This document shows, piece after piece, positions 24,701 through 36,829 of a stretch of DNA of 64,000 nucleotides. The notes under the pieces were generated by a model. That model was not told where the DNA came from. It saw only the letters and a list, made by a program, of their open reading frames with translations, and made no database searches. The stretch covers positions 52,234,269-52,298,268 of the forward strand of contig NC_031774.1 in assembly GCF_001522545.3 (NCBI RefSeq), read 5' to 3'. The translations under genes were made by a program, and so were the position numbers. This DNA is from Parus major (Eukaryota; Chordata; Aves; Passeriformes; Paridae). Position 1 is the stretch's first letter; every line of letters begins with the position of its first letter.

Positions 24701-26760
24701 CAAGCAAGTGGAAAAATGTCAGGGGATATTTTGAGAGAGATTCCTGTGGAAGAGAATTTATGCTCTCATATGATTTTTCTGACTTTGCAGAACACTTGCT
24801 GGTGCAACACTAAGAAGAGCTACACTACAAACACAGCAAAAATATGGTCTCCTTCTCCAGAACACTCTGCCACCCACAGCTCAGGGACGTTCTCATTTAG
24901 GGGTCATGTCTGTGTGTTTAGTAGCCCTGGGCATATTTGCCTTCAGTGAGTTTGTCTAATCGCTTCTTGAGCCTGTGTAACCTTGGGGTGACAAGTCCCA
25001 CCCTTCACATTTGTGTTTGGGCAATGTGCAGGCTGTCTCCTCTCTGGTCACTTGGATTTTGGAATGCTGCCCCATCCCATGTGGCACCCTCAGCACTGGC
25101 TCTTTGCCTGGGACAGGACCCTCTCTGGGTCAGGGGCAGGTATGCTGGGAGGAGAGAAGGAAAGAGGAATGGGTCCAAGTCCTCAGCCATTAATGGAAAC
25201 ACAGGAGCACAAGGAACGTAATTAGTGTTTTGGCATAGTGCTTGGGAAAGCCAGAGAGGCACGTCAGAGAGGGGAGGAGAAAGGGATCAGGGATAAGCCA
25301 CGGAGCAGAGATCACAAAAACAAAAAGCAAAGCACAGGGCCAACATTGTGAGGCCCTTGAAAGCTTAGGCAGCTCCACCATGCCTCTTCTGGTGGCTTCA
25401 GGGACCTATGGGGCCTCTGGGGATGTACAAGGCAAAGCCTATGGCTTGAAAGGATTCTTCAAGGACCTGCAATCCTTTCCAAACCCCTTCTACCCTGAAT
25501 GCCAGTTCTGTGGTTTCCACAAAAATGTCAGCAGCAGGAGAGTGAGCAGAGGTCCCTGTGTCCTGGGTGGGAAGAGCAGGACCAGCAAGAGCAGTCTCAC
25601 TTTCTTGCACCTATTACAAGTCTAAGCAAGTACATAAATACAGATTAGATGGGAAAATCTTCTCACTGCCCTGACACTTGTGGGAAGCACCATGAAGGTT
25701 CACATATGGTATCTCCTTGAAGCCTTTGCATGCTGGAGAATGACAAGAGGAGATGGAGAGGGGAATGGAGAGCTCCTTACTACCTCCAGCTAAACTCCCC
25801 TGTGGCAACATGGTCCAAAACAAGGAGAAAACAACCACTTTCTACCCTAAATTTCAGCAGCAGACTGTCAGCACAGCTTTGAGTAGCTTTAAATTGCAGG
25901 GGTGAGCTGCAACTCAGCTCACCTGTCCCTGGTCTCTCCCGGACAGTGGTCTGTCATCCCACAGCACAGCCACTGCCTCCCAGGACGAGCACGGAGCGGT
26001 GCAAGCAGGGAGGAGAAAAGGCTTGGACTTCACTGCTGAGTGTTTATTTGCAAGATGCTGTTGTGTTTGGATAGAGTTCCAGGCAGGATGTGTCTGCAGT
26101 AAACATAGGAAAAGGGCTGACGCTGGAGTCAAGTGGAAGGGCTGGCAGCAGTCTCAAGTTTAATTAAAATGTCCCCTCTTGGGGTAGCATGTGACTCCTG
26201 AATGATGGCTGATAAAGACGGGCCAGCTGCCCAGGGCTCATTTCTCAGGGTGCTCTGGAGGTGCCTTGGGCTTTTGAGTTTTCTTTCTAGGAATGGCCCA
26301 AAGAGACACCAGATACATCTGGGAAAATACCACATGGATTTAAACACTGAAACATCTGATAATTTACTTCAACCTCAAAACCAAGTGTGTGTCTGAGATA
26401 GAAGCAAAACCTAAGTTGTGTAGAAGCCTCTCTCGATTGCAATAATTCCTCCTGGACAGGGAGGAAGAGGGATGTTAAAGAAGCTCCAGGCAGCTAGGTC
26501 GGGCCCTGGAATGTCACAGTTTCCATGCTCAAAATGGCTGAAGGATTGGTGCATGGATTTTCCATAGAGCACTGCCCCCTGCTGTGGGCTCACCATTCCC
26601 ACACGTTTCACTCCTCACAGAACCTCCTGGTAGGAAAAATCTGCAAAATCATGGTGGCCTCACAAAATTCTGGGTCATTCGCTGCCTATGTGTCTGCTCG
26701 ATGTCCTGAGGGTCTACCAGAGAGCAGAGGCTTCCTCAGAACGTGAGGAAGAAATAATTC
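21740..26760. other. Unassigned non-coding DNA
   Basis: Includes an A-run near 23892-23902 and an imperfect direct repeat CTTCTTTTTGCATAT / CTTCTTTTTGGATAT near 24466-24500. Overlapping open frames around 22285-22812 (minus) and 23247-23783 (plus) show no domain and no frame preference. Confidence 0.5.
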
Positions 26761-26764
26761 CGAC

Positions 26765-26936
26765 AAAATTACTCAAAATGTTCATTAACAACTTGGATTC
26801 AGGACTAGAAGGAATACTAAGTAAGTTTGCCAACACCAAACTGGGAGGAGCCATCGACTCCCTTGAGAGCAGACAGGCCCTGCAGAGAGACCTTGGCAAG
26901 TTAGAGATTGGCAATCACCAACTGCATGAGGTTTAA
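26765..26936 (+). pseudogene. CR1 reverse transcriptase C-terminal remnant
   Basis: One plus-strand frame within the CR1 copy still reads as the region after the RT palm: 'NNLDSGLEGILSKFANTKL', then 'RQALQRDLGKL'. In the intact family this position reads KFADDTKLGG, where DD belongs to the YXDD catalytic box. Here the box is reduced to a single Asn by loss of one codon and a change of the other. Shortly afterwards the frame shifts, since the RFNK-like continuation lies in another frame, and then stops. It is non-functional, with nothing downstream to translate. Confidence 0.85.
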
Positions 26937-27612
26937 CAAGGACAAGTGCTGGATTCTGCACCTGAGACAGAGCAACCCTGGCTGTGTGTATGGTCAGGAT
27001 GTGAAAGACTGGAGAGCAGCGCCATGGAAAGGGATCTGGGGGTCGATGGCAAGTTGAACATGAGTCAGCTGTGCCCTGGCAGCCAGGAGGGATAATCCTG
27101 TCCTGGGGGCATCAGGCCCAGCATCACCAGCCGGGCAAGGGAGGGGATTGTCCTGCTCTGCTCTGAGCTGGGGCAGCCTCACCTCAAGTGCTGGGGGCAA
27201 TTTTGGGTGCCAAAATTTAAGAAAGACATAAAGCTGTTGCAGAGATTCCAGAGGAGGCCATGAGGATGGTGAAGGGTCTGGAGGGGACTCTTATGAGGAG
27301 TAGCTAAGGTCACTTGGTCTGTTCACCTTGGAAAAGAGGCAAGAGTTCACTGTGGCCTTCAACATCCTCACAGGGACAGCAAAGGATCAGGTGTCAATCC
27401 CTTCAGCGACAGGACCGGAAGAAACAGCATGAAGCTGAGTTGGGTGGGTTTCTCTTTGGTATCAGGAAAAGGTTGTTCAAGCAAAGGGTACTGGAATAAA
27501 CTCCCCAAGGAAGTGGTCACAGCACTATCCCTGACAGAGTTCAAGAAGCATTTGGACAGTGGTCTCAGGCACATAATAAGACAGCCCCTTCCAATTCAGC
27601 GTATTCTGTGAA
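26765..27612 (+). mobile_element. CR1 LINE, 5'-truncated, with 3' end
   Basis: A plus-strand fragment covers the end of ORF2 and the 3' untranslated part of a chicken-repeat-1 retrotransposon. Landmarks in the expected order are the reverse-transcriptase tail, 'AAGTGCTGGATTCTGCAC', 'GGGATCTGGGGGT', 'CACCTCAAGTGCTGGG', 'GGTGAAGGGTCTGGAG', 'CTTATGAGGAG', and 'AAGTGGTCACAGCAC' with 'ACAGAGTTCAAGAAGC'. The tail ends 'CAGCGTATTCTGTG', close to the ATTCTRTG octamer that closes CR1. Internal deletions are visible, including one just before the tail where the usual linker sequence is missing. The wording of the last 130 bp matches CR1 copies I associate with songbirds, which is the main basis for the organism call. 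CR1 copies are commonly 5'-truncated in this way, and this one cannot move by itself. Confidence 0.92.
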
Positions 27613-27619
27613 AACAAAA

Positions 27620-30600
27620 GGAGAAACGAGGGGCAAGGAACTCGGTCAATGTATCTCTTTACCTCCACAAAATCCCTGACTGATACCTGAGATCTGAGAG
27701 CATCTGGGTGTGCAGCAGCTGCAGCCCAGGCCCTTGACACCAGGACTTACCCTGCAGCAAGGCACACTGTGTGTCTAGCACAGCCGGTGGTGACAGATGG
27801 GACCAGTTGAGCCCAGTTGCAGAAGCCCTGGGGCAATCCCACGTGCAAATGAAGGGCTTCACTTTACTGCTCAGCAGGGATAGAGAAAGTACACACCTCT
27901 AAAACATCACTTGCCCTAGTGGCAGTGAGGTGCTGGCATCAAGCTGAGCCCTCAGCTGTGGTGCTCAGGGAGTTACAGCCCTGCCCAGCAGTGGGAGAGG
28001 CACCCCGGGAATGTTCAGGCTGCTCACAGGGAGCCACGCTGTAGGAGCTGTTCCCAACGAAATTCTCCTGTCACCAAAACTCTCCCAACCAGCCAGGACA
28101 TAAGAATGCCCCCCAATGACATTATATTTGCAGTCACCAAACCTCTCATTTGCTGGCACAGAGCATGTCCATTTGGAACAACGTGATTTTCACTCTTTTC
28201 TCAGCATTTGCCAGAACTAATGTGTAAAGCTCAGGGTAAGTGTGGTAGATCACAAATCTGATTTCTGGTAACTCAATCTGCTGCTGAGTGAGTGGTCTGC
28301 CTGCAGCTGTGCCGCTGGACAGCCTGCTTTTTACAGTAAATAATGTGATTCAAAGGTGCCCTTATGTCCTATGGAGGTGATGCTGGTCTCATTTCTGGTA
28401 GATGAGCATGGTAGTTAAAGACCCAGCCTTTCACCTGCTGAAGTCCATCACAGCTTTGACTTTGTCTTCAGGAGAAGCTGGTAGCAACTTTCAGTTAAAG
28501 AAGGAATAGGAAAGGTAGAGGAATGAAATAAAGTCCTGTTAGAATCCAAGCTGCAGGAGGAAAAGCTGGTATTTTTATAAAGAGGATACAGAGCCCACAG
28601 GAAATTTTGGAAACTGCATGGATTTTAGATTAAATGAGCTTAGTGTGCATTTACTCTGAATAAACCATGAAATATCTTGTCAAAAGTCTACCCTACAGTA
28701 GATTGTAAAGTATGACATGGTAGATTATAAAATGACTAGTGGGAGAATACCTTGATTGGCAGATAAGAAGAGGTGGCTGCTGTAGTGAGATTCACAGAAC
28801 GAAGCCCCGGGGCACTGCTACCTACAAAGAGCAATTCCACCCACACCACAAAGATGTGGCTGCAAGCAAAGGAAAGGGAGAGGAGAGCTTCTTACATGGC
28901 TGTAACTGGGACCTTGGGGAAGCAGAGAAGGAGATGGTTTTGAGAGAGAGGTTTTTTCATTAGGAAGAAGTCTTTTTTGGTTGACATTCATACTTGGAAA
29001 ACCTGTTGGTGTTGGTGAACTGCCAAACACTCAGAGAACCATTGCATCATTCCATGTTAGTCTGGGAGACACAAGGTTGGATTCTGCAGTTGGACATCTT
29101 ATTCCTTACATCAGCAACTCCCAGCAAAAGGTAGAAAATTTATCTTTGTAGTGACATCTGTGGCTGAGCTAGGAACTGAAATAGCAGGTACTGGTAACCG
29201 CTCTGCTGGCCTGGAAAAGTCACCAAGGTGGTGTAGTGTAAGGTGTATTTCTGCATTCTTCATCCACTTTGCAGTCTGAGACAACCAAAAGAAAAGGTTT
29301 GGGACTTTTTTTTTTTTTACATCTCACACTTTCATTTGTTTTCTTGTTGTGGCTCAATGTTGTCATTAAATTAAATGCATCCAGAGTACAGGAGAGTGAA
29401 TTTATGCAGGGATTAAAATAGGCTAACATTGTGCCATTGAAAAATTCCTTAGCTTGCTACTGAATGAAAGATCAGTGCTGACCTGCACAAGTATTTCTGC
29501 CCAGGAACAAAAACAGGTCTAAAAGACAGAACTGAGAAGACAGCTGGCAGGATGAAATGAAAAAAGAGAATGTCAGCTGCCTCTCCAGGGACCAGGCCTC
29601 TTTGAAATGAGCCCTGCCAGACAAAATAGAAGTCCTGTTGCTGGGCTCTAGCAAAGACCAGATCTTGTAAGCCCCAAGGCTGGGGTATACCAGTGTATGA
29701 TTAAAGTGGTGGGAGTGGGTGGAATGTGAGCGCTCCAATTCAGTATTAATGCTCACTGGCACATCCAAGAGAAAAGAAATGAGTTTGCCCTGGCTCCAAG
29801 ACTGACACCCATCAATGCTGAGGGCAATCCCTGGTGTCTCCCTTGTGCCAACCCCCTGCAAAGGACCAGGGGCAAGGAACTGTGCCCAGTGCATCAGGAA
29901 GATGGAACGGGAGACCCAGCATGGGTGTTCTCCCCACAGTGCCATGATGATCTGCCTCAATTTTAAATAGGGCTTCCCACTAAGAAGAAACTCCATTAGC
30001 TGGTGTGGGCGGACTTCACATGAGCTGAGGATCTTACTGAAATGCCACCAAAGAAGAGAAAAGTTTTTCCTTTATCATACTGGTATGACTGAAATCTCAA
30101 AGCCAGAAGGAGTTTGGGCAGAAGGAAGGATTGTAACCCACCTCTGGCCATAATTATTTCAAGACAGTTGTTCAGGCAGGGCATGTCTCTTTGTCCTGGC
30201 ATAATTATTTTTGCAAGGCGTTGGGTTTTTTTTAATTGATATATTCTGGAAACAAACTATATAGGAAGTTCACTGTTATAAGATTCATGCTGCTAGCCAT
30301 ATGGGTCCATACTGTGTCTGCTACATAGGACAGATTAATAATAAACCTGTACTTACTTCTGTATGGATAAGAATAAATACTCATCCCACTAGCTGGTAAA
30401 TCCCATTTCAACTACTGTATATAGTTATATGACTAATTCCCTTAGTGCATAAATTGTTCTGGTATAACTAGTATATCTATTTTAGACAAGAAGAGTCATT
30501 TAATTTATCTACATGTGTAGCTATCCCAATACAGATGTATTTATACAAGCACATCTGCAAGAGAGCAGATCTACCCCACTCAAAAAGAGTTTTGATATGT

Positions 30601-30995
30601 TAACTGTTTGCACAGCTCAGCATGAGGGCACCTTCCAGTCAGCAGAAGCTGTCAGAGGAAATACAGTTTTCTATAATATGTGCTCCTCTGCAAGACCTGG
30701 TGAGTCCCTTTCCTCCTACAATAGAGGGAGGTGAACAACAAGTAGAGCCAGTGTTGAAAAAGAGGAAAAACAGATGACCTCTGACATCAAGAGAGCTTCA
30801 AAGAAATTGTGTCTATCCTCCTTTGGGGAAAGCAGAGTTGTTTACTCCTCTTTTAGTCCAGTACTGGTGGGTGAAATTAAAGGCATGGCCTGATTTGCTT
30901 GACTCATTGACAGCCTGAACAGTCACTTCATGTTTTGTTTGACCACACCAGAAGCCAGCCTGTTTTGCAGGCTGGGGTTTAATGGATGAATAGCC
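27620..30995. other. Unassigned non-coding DNA
   Basis: Contains a 13-base T-run at 29306-29318 and an AT-rich patch at about 30230-30500. The minus-strand open frame 29472-29996 (174 codons) has no recognisable domain. Confidence 0.5.
29306..29318. repeat. Poly-T tract (13)
   Basis: An uninterrupted run of 13 T, seen directly. Confidence 0.9.
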
Positions 30996-30999
30996 CCCA

Positions 31000-31280
31000 T
31001 TCTAAGGAGCCTCTCTTTTCCCCTGAGCCACCAGGTTCTTTCAGCATTTGACACTTCCGTAGAGCTTTCCCCCCCGTGGGCTTTCCACATTGCTATTTTT
31101 GGGAGATTTCAGACTTGCAGCACAACCTTCGCCTGTTCAGCTTCTCTCTGACTGTAATAAAGCCGCCCTGCACCCCTAATCATCTCAGTGTTTGGTATTA
31201 AATTATCCATCAGAGCTCCTTTGGTAGCAGAGGGAGTTGATTGTACTGTTTTTACAGAGGATAAAAATAGCAACCATTGC
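31000..31280. promoter_or_regulatory. Candidate conserved non-coding element
   Basis: The block combines homeodomain-type cores (CCTAATCATC near 31176, GGTATTAAATTATCC at 31195-31209) with GTAATAAAG near 31154 and TTTGGTAGCAG, plus a C-run at 31069-31075. No repeat or exon is recognised. Regulatory function is inferred from motif density only. Confidence 0.22.
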
Positions 31281-32106
31281 AGGCAAGGGCAGTGGGGAGG
31301 GCTGAGGCAAATGGAGGCAGCACTTCTACTGTGACTGAAGTTGGTGCCTTCACCTGCAGACAGCAGGGATTGATAAAAAAGGATCTAGTTTCTGTAATAG
31401 ACTGAAATATAAACGGTGGTGTCTGAATTCACACTGACGACTTTGATCTGTTACACAGGGAACAGGACACTGGATACTGAAAATTGCCCTGCAGTACCCT
31501 GAAAACTCCCAGTCACCAGCTCAAAATCTCAGCCTGTTTCTTCAGCTGGTTCCATAAAACAACCCTGCTTCCCCTTCCAGTGCCAGCACTGCATCAAGCC
31601 TTCACACCCCAGCTTTTCAGGAGGCACAATGAGCTTCTGGGCTCTGAGGGGAGAAAACAGCTATTTGGAATTTTTGCAGCAGTTGGACAAGTGGGACACC
31701 CTCCTGTGCTGCTCTGATGATCCCCCAGCCACTGCCAACCCCCTTCCAGCTGCTCTGCTCCTAGTCCGGCCTCTGCCATCCCTTCTCCACCACACCTGTT
31801 GGTACCATCAGTGCACTGGGGCAGCTCTCTCCAGACCTCGCTGGCAAATTCACTGCCTGCAGCCCAGAGGCAGGCTTGACATGCAGGAGTCATCTGCTGA
31901 TGGCATGTCCTGAAGCAGGGAGGAGGTGGGATTTGCCTCCTGTGGCCCACGCACAGGAGAGCTCACAGTCGCCAGGATGTCGTGTGCTGCTTTCCCTGCT
32001 CCCTCAATGGGCTGGCCTAGGAGAGCACAGCCATCTGGCAGCTCCCATGTGTGAATGATGCTGCTATAAAAATGAGGATTTCACATTCAGATCCCTTTTT
32101 TTGCAG

Positions 32107-32223
32107 AAGTGCCAATCAAGCGTGTGCTACTTGGACTAGGAAAATGGTTTAAGAAGTTTGCCAGGATTAATGGAGCTTCATATCAGTTGAGTGGAAAGAA
32201 AATCAACAGGAGCAAATTCCCCT
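32107..32223 (+). other. Candidate 117-bp exon, phase 1-1, cationic peptide
   Basis: The acceptor (CCCTTTTTTTGCAG) ends at 32106, and a consensus donor (CCCCT/GTAAGT) follows 32223. Only one of three plus frames is open across the interval, and it is phase 1 at both ends. The encoded stretch contains KRVLLGLGKWFKKFARI, which would form a strongly amphipathic cationic helix of the sort seen in host-defence peptides or membrane-binding segments. I do not recognise a family. No start codon, signal peptide or partner exon can be assigned, and by rough count a 39-codon open frame in at least one frame is close to an even chance. A non-coding RNA exon or a chance arrangement remains likely. Confidence 0.2.
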
Positions 32224-32229
32224 GTAAGT

Positions 32230-33715
32230 CCAGGTAATTTTGTGTCCATAATTCAGTTACTCTGTGGCTAAAGAAAGACCCCAATTACCAGAAGCACTTC
32301 AGGAGACAGCAGAAGAATACAGTGCACCTAAGTGCAGATCAAAACACACCTTTCTTTGGGTAGTGAGCTTATATCTTTCATCTAGAGAAAGGGATATGCT
32401 CTGGTTCTCAGTTCTCCTTTTCATTAGGATGAGGTACTGGTGGCATAAATTTTAGGGATCTGAACTTACATCCTTTGGTACAATAAGAGCAAGAAAAAAA
32501 AATAGGTAGTGAATCCTTTACTGTTTCCTATCACTTTTCAGGTCACTGTCAGAACTTATGCACCCTCTCAGACACACACCTGTTCATCAAGACTTTGCAA
32601 GGCACATACCATTTATTTATCTGTGATCGCCTTTTTACAGTATTAAGCTTTTATCAACCAATAACTGGATGGCTGTCTCAGAAATACTGATGCTCTGCTA
32701 TTTCAGCACTGCACATACAGCCAAGGGCAATCCTTCCCCAAAAGACAGTGACCCCTGTCCATCCCCACCCCACCTAATCTGGGAGCACCTGTGTACTACT
32801 GGCTCAAGCAATCTCTGAGAGCACATCTCATACGTTCACATGCAAAAAGCTGTGGATGCCATTGGAAGTGAGACATGGTACTAAATTCTCAAGAACTTGC
32901 TCAGAATCACAGTGCCAAGCCACCAGTGGCAGTGCCTCAGGCCAGCTCCTGAGGCTGTGACTCATGTGAAGAGAGCTCAGTGGTTCTGCGTGGGTGCAAA
33001 GGAACACAACTCAACACATGCAAACATCTGCAGTCTCAGGGAGGACCCAAACAAGGAAGATCTGCCAAGTCCCCCGTGCTTCCAACAACTCAGATGTTTC
33101 CAGGACGAGTGAAGACCCTGGGGTGGGGGGAGTGAGTGGCCACACTTAGGCTGGAATTGGTGCACACCAACTGTGAGAATCTGCTTTTGTGTTTGTGCAG
33201 CTAACCACAAGTTACGTATTCAGCCCCAGCAAAGTTTTTTAACTGATGGAGACCTCAAGGCACAAAGGAAAAACAGACTGAGATGATCCCGCTTTGCTGA
33301 AACTTACATCTGCAACTTATAAAGCAAATTGGCATGGTAAATAGTGATCAGTGAGGCTGAATCATCTCCCCATCCTCTGCACATTTTCACTTTGACATTT
33401 GTTGTCCTTCTTCTTCTGTTTAGCGAGCGCGTGAAAGATATTTGAAACTCAAGTCAGGGTGTCCTAGCAATTGAAAAAGTATTCTAAGGAAATTAAATGC
33501 ATTTAAATACTGGTTAAAGCTTCTCAGTGTAAAGAGAGTAAATAGAAGGATTCACCTGTGCTATTATGAATTTTATTCTGGTATGCAGCAAGTCAGAAAT
33601 AATAAATCTGAAAATCCAAAGCAATTAATACACTGCTTTCTCTCTGTCTTTCCTTCAACTTGTCTTGCCATCAACTCCATTAAATGATACTTGGGTAAAT
33701 TAAGCTTTGATACTT
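32230..33715. other. Unassigned non-coding DNA
   Basis: Nothing recognised. Confidence 0.5.
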
Positions 33716-33718
33716 CAG

Positions 33719-33882
33719 CTTTACGTATTATGCATGAGATATGTATTGACACACAAAGATATATAATCTCAATATCTTTATATGTACATAAAAATTCTGA
33801 GATCAATAATATATAAACAAGTATATAAATAATAATAATAGATATACGATTAACATATATAAACTCTGAGATATATTATTTA
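33719..33882. repeat. AT-rich low-complexity tract with (AAT)4
   Basis: About 160 bp are dominated by ATATA and AAT motifs, with an AAT array at 33828-33840. It resembles a scaffold/matrix-attachment or replication-slippage type of AT tract, but function is not inferable. Confidence 0.75.
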
Positions 33883-33889
33883 GGAGAAA

Positions 33890-35550
33890 ACTAAAGTTTT
33901 ATGGAACCTGTAAAAAAGATGAGCATTTCATACAGATGACTTTTGTGAAGATAGGAATGTGATGACTGGTCTCTGGGTTACTAACACTCCATTAGCTCTT
34001 TTTCCAGCCTATTACTCATGTCAGGAAAAATGTGTCTTTCTGAATAATCTTCATTTGAGTGCCATGTCACCCAGAACTTCACGAGGCAAATATCAAATTC
34101 AAGGAGCAACTGCCACTGGATAAGAGACTTTATATTCTCTGTGAATGTCTCAGTGGTGTGCAGTTTTTAAATGGGAATAAATTGTTGCAGATTCAGGGCC
34201 AAAGGTATTGCTAGTGCAAACTAAGCAACTCTTTGCTGACTTGAATAATTTGCAATAAAATATGGCAGGAACAAATCAGACCTAAATCCAGCCTGGAAAA
34301 TATGGAACAGTCAACACAGTTTTTTGCAAACCTGATGATCAAGGTGGTTGGAGCAATGGCTTGTTCTGCAGAGGGGAGCTGTGACATGATGCATAGAGCT
34401 GTAGGCTCAGTTATTTATGAATCTTTGGGAGATTGGTGGAGATCCTTGTCAAAACCTGAGAATGCACTGAAAACATGAGAAAGGAGCTCATTATACAAAT
34501 AAGGAGCTCTGCTTGTTACCCAGTGCCAGCAGGACCTCACCTGTGAAAGCCTCTAGTACACTTTCCCTGACTCCACCAGGTGATGATCATGGAGCATGGC
34601 ACTGATACTGAACTAGGGAATAATGCCACCTATGGAATTACCTGTTCCAGTGCGCAGTGCAGATGCATGGACTGATCCCATGCCTGGCCTCCAAGAGTTA
34701 CTGAGACACTGAATGAGAACAAGCAGAGCAGGGGCAGGGGACTGAGGGACAGAAATGCCATCCTTGTGACAGCTGTCTGTGGCATGCAAGAGAGCTGTGC
34801 AGCCAGGTGTGTCAGCTCAAGGGAAACAAAGGTGAACACAGGAGGAGGGATGTTGAGGCATGGTCTGAATGAGCTATCACTGCTATTAAGTACAGATTTA
34901 AATAACAGGTGGATATATATATCTATAGACAGCTGGAAACTGCCTGGGTTTGGCTGGTAGTTTATCTCTGTGAGAAGCAAAGATGAGCCCAGACAATTAT
35001 ACCTTAAAGGGAGCCCTCCAGGTAAGACTTTAAGTTATGCACCACTCAATTCCAGTCACAACCAGCCTCCAGTTGCCTGAAATTCCAGAGGGACATCAAA
35101 CTCCTCCTGACACATCCTCATCTTGCCCAAAGCTTCAGTGGTTGCTATGTCTTGCACTCCCAGTGACATCTCCTTGCCCCAAAGCACCCACTGTCCAGTG
35201 AAGGACAGGAATTGCCAACAGCACTACCTGAAGCTATCCATTTTTTTCACGAGCTATTTTGTTCCTTATACTCAAACTGCCCTTTTATTTACAAGGGGAA
35301 GAAGAAGGAGCGTTTGCTCCCCAGCCCAGGGAAATGCTGCAGTCAGGTCACACATCACTGCATAAGAAAGTCAAATAATTATTCCCCTGACAGAGGTATG
35401 ACACTTTGAAGAGATGCTCTACACTTAGTTATTATGCCCAAGGCATCACACTTTCCCAGAGATAACACATGACAGCATATTTATCCCTGGGATTGTAGGG
35501 CTCCATGTTATTCTTCATAACTCACAGGTATAAAATTTGTCCTTGTGACC
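33890..35550. other. Unassigned non-coding DNA
   Basis: A short (AT)n lies near 34914-34923. No exon, repeat family or RNA gene recognised. Confidence 0.5.
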
Positions 35551-35559
35551 TCATGACAT

Positions 35560-36800
35560 TTCAAGACAACACAAAATCAATAAAGCACTTTGAATCATCA
35601 GCCAGCTTAAAAAACTAACCCAGCTGCAAGCATCATTGTAACAGCGACAGATGAGCATTACTATTAAACAGTCAAAAGTGTCATTTGTCCCCAACCTGCT
35701 CCATTGCTTTGGTCTTTGGGGTATTTCAGAGCAATTCCTTTCCATCGTGTCATTTAAGCGGTAAAGGAGAATCTTTTATAAGCTGAGAAAGGGCTGCGGT
35801 AGCAGCTGACATGATTTATGTTTAATAAAGGCCCTTTTAGCGCCAGGAAAGAGGGGCCCTGCCAAATCTCAGGCGTCTCTCGAGCCGCTGCTATTGTCTC
35901 TGGGGCAGGAGCACTTTTTAGGTTCCCTCTCCATCCCTGTGAACAAAAGGACAGCTGTACGCTTGGCTGGCTCGGGACGGGGCGCTTTGTGCGCGATTAG
36001 TACCCTGCGCACATCATTCATGGCTCTTGAATAAAGATGACCTCTCGCAGGACGGGTTGAGGGGAAAAAAGCCTCTTTATTCAGCTTGAATTAGCATAAG
36101 GACAAGGAAACCGTTCCTTGGAAGTCACAGGATGAGCTAGATAAATAAACAAGCAAACTACAGGTTCCCTGCAAATAGTCGGTGTTCAAGAGCTGGGCCC
36201 GGGAAGTGTAAAATCCAAAATCCCAGGGAAGCTGTCCCCACTGGGCTCGGCGTGTTCCACCCTCGCTCCGAGCGCCGCTCACCCGTGCTGGGGAAACAGC
36301 TCTGCACCGAGGCTGCGGCCTAAAGGGGGACAAATAAACCATCCAATGTGGCCAACGGGAGCTGATTTCCACCACCTTGATCCTCCCACCTCCCTCGGGC
36401 CGGTGGCTCTTGGAGTGGCAATAATATTTGCCTTTATTTTCCCGTTTTGTGTGCAGACCGGCGGGTCAGGCAGGGAGCTGGCCGAGCACACAATGCCAGA
36501 CCGAATTTTTTCACATGCTGGGTTTCCCGGCCGGTGAAAGGCAATTCAGCAGCTTATCACCATGTATGCCCCTGCAATTAAGAGCCGTGGGAGCAGTGGC
36601 AAATGAAGTTCTCCTCCCGCAGCCCCCTCCTCCCCCATCCCTCCCCCCTGCCCATAGGAACAGGCTGTCTCTCGCCACCCACCACACCAGCACAATTGCA
36701 GCCCTTATCCTCCCGGCTGGGCTCCGCCGAATTCTCGGTGACCCAGTAGCCAAGGGCATGGCAATAAGCACCAGGGTGTCCTCCAGACCCAACCTTCACT
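35560..36800. promoter_or_regulatory. CpG-enriched block with A/T developmental motifs
   Basis: CpG is clearly more frequent here than elsewhere in the window. By eye there are about 14 CpG in 35860-36060, a dense patch at 36240-36290 (CTCGCTCCGAGCGCCGC) and more at 36380-36750. Interspersed are A/T motifs: TTTATG and TTTAATAAAG (35815-35830, CDX/HOX-like), TGAATAAAGATGAC (36028-36041), TTGAATTAGCAT (36087-36098) and the imperfect palindrome GGCAATAATATTTGCC (36417-36432). This mix fits an unmethylated developmental enhancer cluster or the promoter of a non-coding transcript. No open frame with splice logic or RNA gene was found. The pattern is seen; function is inferred. Confidence 0.4.
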
Positions 36801-36829
36801 TCGGATTAGTTTTCAGCTGAAGTCCTGCT

